Below the pieces are notes generated by a model. The model had not been told where the DNA came from. It did not search any database and saw only the letters and a list, made by a program, of their open reading frames with translations. A DNA stretch of 11,922 nt, from NCBI GenBank assembly GCA_018713055.1, contig DVFW01000016.1, positions 1 through 11,922 on the forward strand, in the 5' to 3' direction. This document shows, in pieces, positions 7,518 to 11,922 of this stretch. Numbering within the stretch: position 1 is the stretch's first letter; the number at the start of each line of letters is the position of its first letter. The position numbers and the translations under genes were made by a program. Source of the stretch: Scatavimonas merdigallinarum (GTDB taxonomy: Bacteria; Bacillota; Clostridia; Oscillospirales; Acutalibacteraceae).

Positions 7518-7545
7518 TTGTTATTTCTTTTTTCTGTGTTAAAAT
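7518..7545 (+). promoter_or_regulatory. Extended -10 promoter of pyrB
   Basis: TTGTTA (7518-7523) as -35, a 16-nt spacer, and TAAAAT (7540-7545) as -10, preceded by TGT to give the extended TGn motif. Predicted start of transcription is near 7552, so the in-frame ATGs at 7514 and 7544 would lie upstream of the mRNA and the leader is about 25 nt. I see no PyrR-type attenuator in this short leader. Confidence 0.6.
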
Positions 7546-7576
7546 GATAGAAAATGACATACGGTGGTGTTTTCTA

Positions 7577-8644
7577 TTGTTTGCAAATGTGATTGACCTG
7601 GAAGAGATCACTTTACAGGACCTGCAAAAAATTATTGACCTTGCCGGCGAGATTAAAAAATCCCCCGCCGTTTACAGCGAAAGCTGCCGGGGAAAAATAC
7701 TGGCAACGCTTTTTTATGAGCCCTCTACCAGAACACAAATGTCTTTCCAAACCGCTATGATGCGCCTTGGCGGAAACACAATCGGGTTTGACAACCCTAT
7801 GAATTCTTCCGTTGCAAAAGGGGAAAGTTTAAAAGATACAATAAAAATCGTAAGCGGCTATGCCGATATCATTGCCATGCGCCATCCGCTTGAGGGCAGC
7901 ACGAGGGCGGCGTCACTTTATTCTTCCGTTCCCGTCATCAACGGCGGCGACGGCGGGCACCTGCACCCAACGCAAACGCTTACCGACCTTGTAACGCTTT
8001 ATAACGAAAAGGGGCGTTTGCATGATTTATGCATTGGCCTGTGCGGCGACCTGAAAAACGGGCGCACCGTTCATTCCTTTATAAAAACCATGTCGCATTT
8101 TCGTGGCAACCGTTTTATTCTGGTTTCTACCAAAGAGCTGGGAATTCCCCATTATATTAAGGATACTCTGCACGCGGCCGGCTGCAATTATACGGAAATC
8201 ACCACTTTAAAAGAAGCAATTCCTCTGCTAGATGTACTGTATATGACACGCATTCAGCGTGAACGTTTTAAAAATGAAGCAGAATATCAAAAACAGCGCG
8301 GCGTATATATTTTGGATGCAGAAAAATTGCGTTTTGCAAAGAAAGATCTGAAAATTCTGCATCCGCTGCCCCGCGTGGATGAAATTGCTGTTGAAGTAGA
8401 CGACGACAGCAGAGCGATTTATTTTGACCAGGCGGTATACGGGATGTATGCGCGCATGGCGCTGATTTTGCTTATGCTGCAATCTCCCCCCGCGCTCAAA
8501 AACGAAACGCCTGCTTCCACGCATCTGCACCGCTGCAACAATCCAAGATGCATAACAAGCACAGAACCGTATCTTCCGTGTATCTTTAAAGACAACGGGG
8601 ACATGCTGATATGCAATTATTGTGAAAACAGAATGTTGATATAA
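7577..8644 (+). CDS. pyrB: Aspartate carbamoyltransferase catalytic chain with fused PyrI-type zinc domain
   Basis: ATCase joins carbamoyl phosphate and aspartate to N-carbamoyl-aspartate, the committed step of pyrimidine synthesis, in the cytoplasm. Residues 1 to about 303 hold the active-site motifs: EPSTRT (48-53), AKGES with Lys81, MRHPLEG with Arg102, HPTQT with His130, GRTVHS, TRIQRER and HPLPRVDE. HPTQ, not HPCQ, separates it from ornithine carbamoyltransferase, and the sequence resembles the E. coli-type chain that partners PyrI. After a short linker (about 304-317) the last 38 residues carry CNNPRC (Cys320, Cys325) and CNYCE (Cys346, Cys349), matching the zinc site of the regulatory chain PyrI, but without PyrI's nucleotide-binding domain. 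Chosen start is TTG 7577: SD GGTGGTG (7563-7569) is 7 nt away and the N-terminus aligns with PyrB; ATG 7514 or 7544 would put promoter sequence in the coding region. No separate pyrI or other pyr gene is nearby. Confidence 0.93.
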   Translation: MFANVIDLEEITLQDLQKIIDLAGEIKKSPAVYSESCRGKILATLFYEPSTRTQMSFQTAMMRLGGNTIGFDNPMNSSVAKGESLKDTIKIVSGYADIIAMRHPLEGSTRAASLYSSVPVINGGDGGHLHPTQTLTDLVTLYNEKGRLHDLCIGLCGDLKNGRTVHSFIKTMSHFRGNRFILVSTKELGIPHYIKDTLHAAGCNYTEITTLKEAIPLLDVLYMTRIQRERFKNEAEYQKQRGVYILDAEKLRFAKKDLKILHPLPRVDEIAVEVDDDSRAIYFDQAVYGMYARMALILLMLQSPPALKNETPASTHLHRCNNPRCITSTEPYLPCIFKDNGDMLICNYCENRMLI

Positions 8645-8650
8645 AAAGCG

Positions 8651-8695
8651 CCCCTATTCCTGGCTGAACAACCAAGGAATAGGGGGTATTTTATT
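8651..8695. terminator. Bidirectional terminator between pyrB and ABC transporter gene
   Basis: CCCCTATTCC (8651-8660) pairs with GGAATAGGGG (8676-8685), with TGG/CCA able to extend the stem past a one-base bulge. On the + strand it is followed by GTATTTTATT; on the minus strand by GCGCTTTTTAT. It can therefore end both convergent genes. The + strand tail overlaps the last codons of the transporter gene. Confidence 0.85.
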
Positions 8696-11420
8696 CTGTC
8701 CGCAGCGCCGTTACAGGGTCTTTTGCCGCTGCCTTTCTGGACGGGATTAAACCGCCAAGCAGCGTTAACGCCATACTTAGCAGAATCAGGATTACAGCGC
8801 CCACAACCGGGAGCGAAGCGTTAACCGATGCAGAGCCGGTTACCGCATGAATAATTGCATTTCCAGGAACCAGCAACAACAAGGTGATACCAACGCCGAT
8901 CAACCCGGCGCAAAGGCCGATGATAAAGGTTTCTGCATTAAACACCTGAGAAATATTTCGTTTAGAGGCACCAATTGCGCGCAGAATTCCAATTTCCTTT
9001 GTACGCTCCAGAACAGAAATGTAGGTAATAATACCGATCATAATAGAAGACACGACCAGAGAAACGGCCACAAAGGCAATAAGCACATAGGTAATGACAT
9101 TTACAATTGTGGTAACAGAGGACATCAACAGCGCTACATAATCTGTATACGCGATCCGATCTGCTTCTGCGGCAGAAGCGTTGTAATCGGTAATGCATTG
9201 TGCAATAGAGTCTTTGGCTTCAAACGTGTCGGCATAAATGTTAATGGATGAGGGCGCGTCCAGACTGACAACGCCGAAGGCTTCCATATTATCGTCGTAG
9301 CTTCCCGGAGAAATATAGGTATTGTAGATAGAAAGCAGCACCTCATCTTCGGGGTTTTCCAGATATAAATCCAGCGTAGAGGCCAACTCTGTTTCGCTCA
9401 CCGCAAGCATTTCAGAAAGCATGTCTGGCTCATCTGCGTAAACCGTCTGTAAAATCTCTTTGCAGAGCTTTGCCTTATCAGAAACGCCTAAATTGGCAAG
9501 GTAGGTTTTTGTGTCTGCAATTTTATCGGCCTCGTCTTCCGGTTCAAACACCATGCCATTGAGAACATTAACCGCTTTATCAGCCTTTTGCGCTTTGACG
9601 ACGCTGCTTTCATTTGTATAATGAATTAAATAGTCTGTAAGTGCTTTTGTATAACCAAATGTCGATTGAACAGTTGCGTTTGCGGCGTCCTCTTTAGGCC
9701 GGATTACGCCAGTAATTTTCAGTTCAACGGCGCTTTCAAGCAGGTTTTTCAGTTCTGCCTCGTCTTCAGTAATCTGGTCAAACGTGCCGTTTTGGTTTGC
9801 AGTATAAGTGTCGCATGCAGGGATCATGTAAAAACTTTTTCCGCAAATGTCTTCATAACTCCATTTTTGTGTTTCAACTTCAATCTTTTCCCCGCTTTCT
9901 ATTTTTTTCATAAGCTCTTTGTACGCAGAAGACGGCAAAACGCCAATTTCATAAAGCGTAGTTGCAGGGATTTCGTTGTTCTCATCCAATATGAGAACAA
10001 CATCATTGTATTGCGCCGGCCAGGATCCGTACAGAACATCATAGCTGTCGGTCACGGCGCTGCTGATTCCGCTGCCTCCGCTCCCCGGCATGAGCTCCCC
10101 AAAATGGCCGGAGGTTCTTTGCTGCACGCCAGGCGTTTGACCCATATTTCCCATAGTATTGAAGGAAGTGTTTTCAGCGCTTTCCAGCGTGCTCCCGTCG
10201 GTATTTACAAGCTCGCCTTCGGGGTCATACGTATAAACATAAAACTTTGTATCATAAGAGTAAACGATTCCGTTTTCTCCTATATACGACTGAATTGCGC
10301 TGTCTGGATCATCCAGATATCTTTTAAATCTGGTAAGATTGTTTTCTGTAATGCTTGTTGCAATGCTGGATGTCATTTCCAGACTTTTCCCATTGGAATA
10401 AACACCGTCAAGTTTATGGTCTGCCGCTTCTTTATAGTTTTCCACATTGTTCATTCCGGTTTCCATAATGCTGCTCAGATCAATAGATTGTGCCTGAATT
10501 GTAATCGGATACGACGTCATAGTACTTTTTTGAATGTCTGCAATATATGCATTTACGCCGTTTGACAGAGCCAGTATCAAGGCAATCCCAATAATTCCAA
10601 TAGACCCGGCAAACGAGGTCAGAATTGTCCGGCCCGTTTTTGTCCACAGATTTTGAAAGGAAAGCGACAGTGCCGTAAAAAACGACATGGAAGCCCTACC
10701 CATATTTGCATGTTTTGGCGGCGCAAGCTTTGTACTGTCCACCTCAAAAGGGTTGGAATCGTCCGTAACTTTTCCGTCCCGGAGCTTTACAACACGGGTT
10801 GCGTATTGTTCAGCAAGCTCTGGGTTGTGCGTAACCATTACCACAAGGCGGTTTTTTGCTACCTCTTTAAGCAGCTCCATCACCTGGATGCTGGTTTCAC
10901 TGTCCAAAGCGCCGGTTGGCTCGTCGGCCAGCAGGATGTCTGGATCATTGACAAGCGCGCGGGCAATCGCTACACGCTGCATCTGTCCGCCGGACATCTG
11001 GTTGGGCCGCTTATGGATCTGATCGCCAAGCCCGACCTGCTCCAAAGCATGTTTTGCCCTTTTCTTGCGCGCTGTTCTGGAAACGCCTGAAATTGTCAGT
11101 GCAAGCTCTACATTTGACAGAATCGTTTGATGCGGTATTAAATTATAACTTTGAAAGACAAAACCAATTGTATGGTTACGGTAAGAATCCCAATCCCGAT
11201 CTTTATAGTCTTTGGTTGAAATACCATTGATTACCAGATTCCCACTGTCGTAGCGGTCAAGCCCGCCAATAATATTGAGCAGCGTTGTTTTACCAGACCC
11301 GCTTGGGCCAAGGACGGCGACAAACTCATTATCTCGAAGGTTTAAAGTAACTTCGTCAAGCGCGTCCTGTACCAGGGTCCCTGTTTTATACTTTTTGCTG
11401 ATTTTTTGTATTTGCAGCAT
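8691..11420 (-). CDS. ABC transporter, fused ATPase and MacB/FtsX-type permease
   Basis: A 909-aa half-transporter. The N-terminal ATPase (residues 1 to about 225) has Walker A GPSGSGKT (38-45), Q-loop Gln90, signature SGGQ (143-146), Walker B ILLADE (162-167) and switch His198; it is of the LolD/MacB type. The permease follows: TM1 at about 266-290, then a large extracytoplasmic domain (about 291-770), then three more TMs at about 771-797, 829-851 and 869-893, with the FtsX-like ERTKEIGILRAIGAS segment between TM2 and TM3. MacB-type systems do not import; they move substrates or transmit mechanical work across the membrane, and Gram-positive relatives act in peptide or antibiotic export or envelope stress. 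The substrate is unknown. The domain order (ATPase first) matches MacB, while the roughly 480-residue external domain is about twice the MacB size. SD AGGAG (11429-11433) lies 8 nt before the ATG. Convergent with pyrB. Confidence 0.9.
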   Translation of the reverse strand: MLQIQKISKKYKTGTLVQDALDEVTLNLRDNEFVAVLGPSGSGKTTLLNIIGGLDRYDSGNLVINGISTKDYKDRDWDSYRNHTIGFVFQSYNLIPHQTILSNVELALTISGVSRTARKKRAKHALEQVGLGDQIHKRPNQMSGGQMQRVAIARALVNDPDILLADEPTGALDSETSIQVMELLKEVAKNRLVVMVTHNPELAEQYATRVVKLRDGKVTDDSNPFEVDSTKLAPPKHANMGRASMSFFTALSLSFQNLWTKTGRTILTSFAGSIGIIGIALILALSNGVNAYIADIQKSTMTSYPITIQAQSIDLSSIMETGMNNVENYKEAADHKLDGVYSNGKSLEMTSSIATSITENNLTRFKRYLDDPDSAIQSYIGENGIVYSYDTKFYVYTYDPEGELVNTDGSTLESAENTSFNTMGNMGQTPGVQQRTSGHFGELMPGSGGSGISSAVTDSYDVLYGSWPAQYNDVVLILDENNEIPATTLYEIGVLPSSAYKELMKKIESGEKIEVETQKWSYEDICGKSFYMIPACDTYTANQNGTFDQITEDEAELKNLLESAVELKITGVIRPKEDAANATVQSTFGYTKALTDYLIHYTNESSVVKAQKADKAVNVLNGMVFEPEDEADKIADTKTYLANLGVSDKAKLCKEILQTVYADEPDMLSEMLAVSETELASTLDLYLENPEDEVLLSIYNTYISPGSYDDNMEAFGVVSLDAPSSINIYADTFEAKDSIAQCITDYNASAAEADRIAYTDYVALLMSSVTTIVNVITYVLIAFVAVSLVVSSIMIGIITYISVLERTKEIGILRAIGASKRNISQVFNAETFIIGLCAGLIGVGITLLLLVPGNAIIHAVTGSASVNASLPVVGAVILILLSMALTLLGGLIPSRKAAAKDPVTALRTE

Positions 11421-11462
11421 GCTGATAACTCCTATTCTGTAGTGTCACAGGAAATATTTTAC

Positions 11463-11501
11463 AATATATCCATTCTTTTTTTGTGAATTATTTATGAATT
11501 A
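11463..11501 (-). promoter_or_regulatory. Possible regulated promoter of the ABC transporter: direct repeats and -10
   Basis: Reading the minus strand, TAATTCA occurs twice (11501-11495 and 11490-11484) separated by TAAA, an 11-bp period. Fifteen bases downstream is TATATT (11468-11463), a plausible -10. No good -35 hexamer is visible at the normal distance; the repeats fill that place. This layout is typical of promoters activated by OmpR-family response regulators. The repeats are seen directly; the regulatory role is inference. Confidence 0.45.
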
Positions 11502-11508
11502 CCAAATT

Positions 11509-11577
11509 TTTTTCATTTATACATTGCTATTGAGGAAAAAGAATTGTGCCATTGAAGAAATATTTTTCATTTGTACA
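11509..11577. repeat. Pair of 15-bp direct repeats upstream of the ABC transporter gene
   Basis: TTTTTCATTTATACA (11509-11523) and TTTTTCATTTGTACA (11563-11577) differ at one base and are 54 bp apart. Between them, ATTGAGGAAA (11529-11538) and ATTGAAGAAA (11551-11560) form a second near-identical pair 22 bp apart. No ORF is present here. They may be operator copies or a small duplication in an AT-rich intergenic region. Confidence 0.6.
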
Positions 11578-11601
11578 GAACAGGTTTTTAAGGTTTTAAA
11601 A

Positions 11602-11650
11602 ATAGAAAAAGACGCGGCGATACTTCCATCTTTATAGATACCGCCGCGTC
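11602..11650 (-). terminator. Intrinsic terminator for the upstream minus-strand gene
   Basis: GACGCGGCG (11611-11619) and CGCCGCGTC (11642-11650) form a GC-rich 9-bp stem. On the minus strand the hairpin is followed by TTTTTCTATTTTT (11610-11598), a proper U tract, whereas the + strand side has none. It therefore ends transcription coming from the DUF4097-type gene and separates it from the transporter gene. Confidence 0.85.
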
Positions 11651-11677
11651 CGTAAAAAGGTGTTTTTAACACACCTT
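11651..11677 (-). terminator. Second, weaker hairpin in tandem
   Basis: AAGGTGT (11657-11663) pairs with ACACCTT (11671-11677). On the minus strand it is followed by a short T run (TTTTT including the last stem bases). It precedes the GC-rich terminator on the same transcript and may act as a first, weak stop or a 3' stability hairpin. Confidence 0.45.
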
Positions 11678-11726
11678 CCGTATTTCAATTTTTTAAAAAC
11701 AACGGTTTGATCCAGAAGCAGGCTGT

Positions 11727-11922
11727 TTATTCTCTCACAAACTCAATCGCAATATCACCGTTGTTATTTGACACATTTAACGTTTTTGTGCCGTTGTCCT
11801 TGTTGGACGGTAAATTACTTTCGCCCTTTTTGATTTCAGATAAAATAGCGTAATCCTCATAACTTCCTATAACCGTACCGGAGATATTCCCATTTTTCGC
11901 AGTTAAAGTAAGTGTATTGCCT
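11727..11922 (-). CDS. DUF4097-type putative adhesin / envelope protein, C-terminal part (partial)
   Basis: On the minus strand a frame enters from the window edge and runs 64 codons to a stop at 11729-11727. The visible end shows the repetitive beta pattern GNTLTLTAKNGNISGTVIGSYE, then DYAI... SNLPSNKDNGTKTL and ends NNNGDIAIEFVRE. Alternating short strands with 'NGxI.G' and 'NGDI.I.F' turns are characteristic of the DUF4097 right-handed beta-helix family, whose members are often membrane-linked and placed with envelope-stress or PadR/PspC genes in Firmicutes. The role is not known. It lies about 300 bp upstream of the ABC transporter gene, same strand, but two hairpins separate them, so they are probably distinct transcripts. 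Confidence 0.7.
   Translation of the reverse strand, partial: GNTLTLTAKNGNISGTVIGSYEDYAILSEIKKGESNLPSNKDNGTKTLNVSNNNGDIAIEFVRE

Noticed and set aside
7577..8644. Ornithine carbamoyltransferase
   Set aside because: The carbamoyl-phosphate/aspartate motifs read HPTQ and HPLPRVDE as in ATCase, not HPCQ as in ornithine carbamoyltransferase, and the C-terminal zinc module is of PyrI type.
9666..10565. A 299-codon + strand frame opposite the ABC transporter gene
   Set aside because: It is antisense to the external domain of the transporter, has no SD or recognisable motif and low-quality composition (many F, C, R).
10653..11090. Two overlapping + strand frames opposite the ATPase domain
   Set aside because: They are mirror frames of the highly conserved ATPase coding sequence and have no support of their own.

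Overview
The window looks like a Gram-positive, low-to-mid GC Firmicute, most likely a Clostridia-class anaerobe. The reasons are the strong Shine-Dalgarno sites (AAAGGAGGTGA type), the Firmicutes siphophage tail and lysis module, a phi-LC3-type holin, and a MacB-like fused ABC transporter of a kind common in Clostridia. This placement is inference; no rRNA or other taxonomic marker is present.

Left part (1-7454): the late end of a siphovirus-type prophage, all on the + strand. In order it holds the last 40 codons of a probable tape-measure protein, a 12-bp perfect hairpin, a distal tail protein (Dit), a tail-hub/Tal-like protein with a central helical region, a 980-aa receptor-binding or baseplate protein (BppU-like N-terminus, coiled coil, beta-rich middle, C-terminal SGNH esterase), a small XkdX-like protein, a CHAP endolysin with a PG_binding_1 domain, an XhlA-like membrane/coiled-coil protein and a phi-LC3-type holin. 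The genes are tightly packed, each with its own SD, and the run ends at a very strong intrinsic terminator (7423-7454). The tail genes build the host-recognition and cell-wall-digesting tip; the last three genes release progeny.

Middle (7455-8695): a short non-coding junction, probably containing the prophage/chromosome boundary, then a well-formed extended -10 promoter and pyrB, aspartate carbamoyltransferase. Its C-terminus carries a four-cysteine zinc module matching the C-terminal domain of the ATCase regulatory chain PyrI, but the PyrI nucleotide-binding domain is absent. This is the most unusual feature of the window. A hairpin between pyrB and the convergent transporter gene can serve as terminator for both.

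Right part (8691-11922, minus strand): a 909-aa ABC transporter with ATPase and FtsX/MacB-like permease fused in one chain and a roughly 480-residue extracytoplasmic domain. It sits behind an AT-rich 190-bp upstream region with two kinds of direct repeat, one with 11-bp period typical of OmpR-family response-regulator sites. Upstream of it, two hairpins close the 3' end of a partial DUF4097-type gene that runs off the window. These genes look like host envelope functions, not prophage.

No tRNA, rRNA, CRISPR array, insertion sequence, integrase or diversity-generating retroelement was seen.
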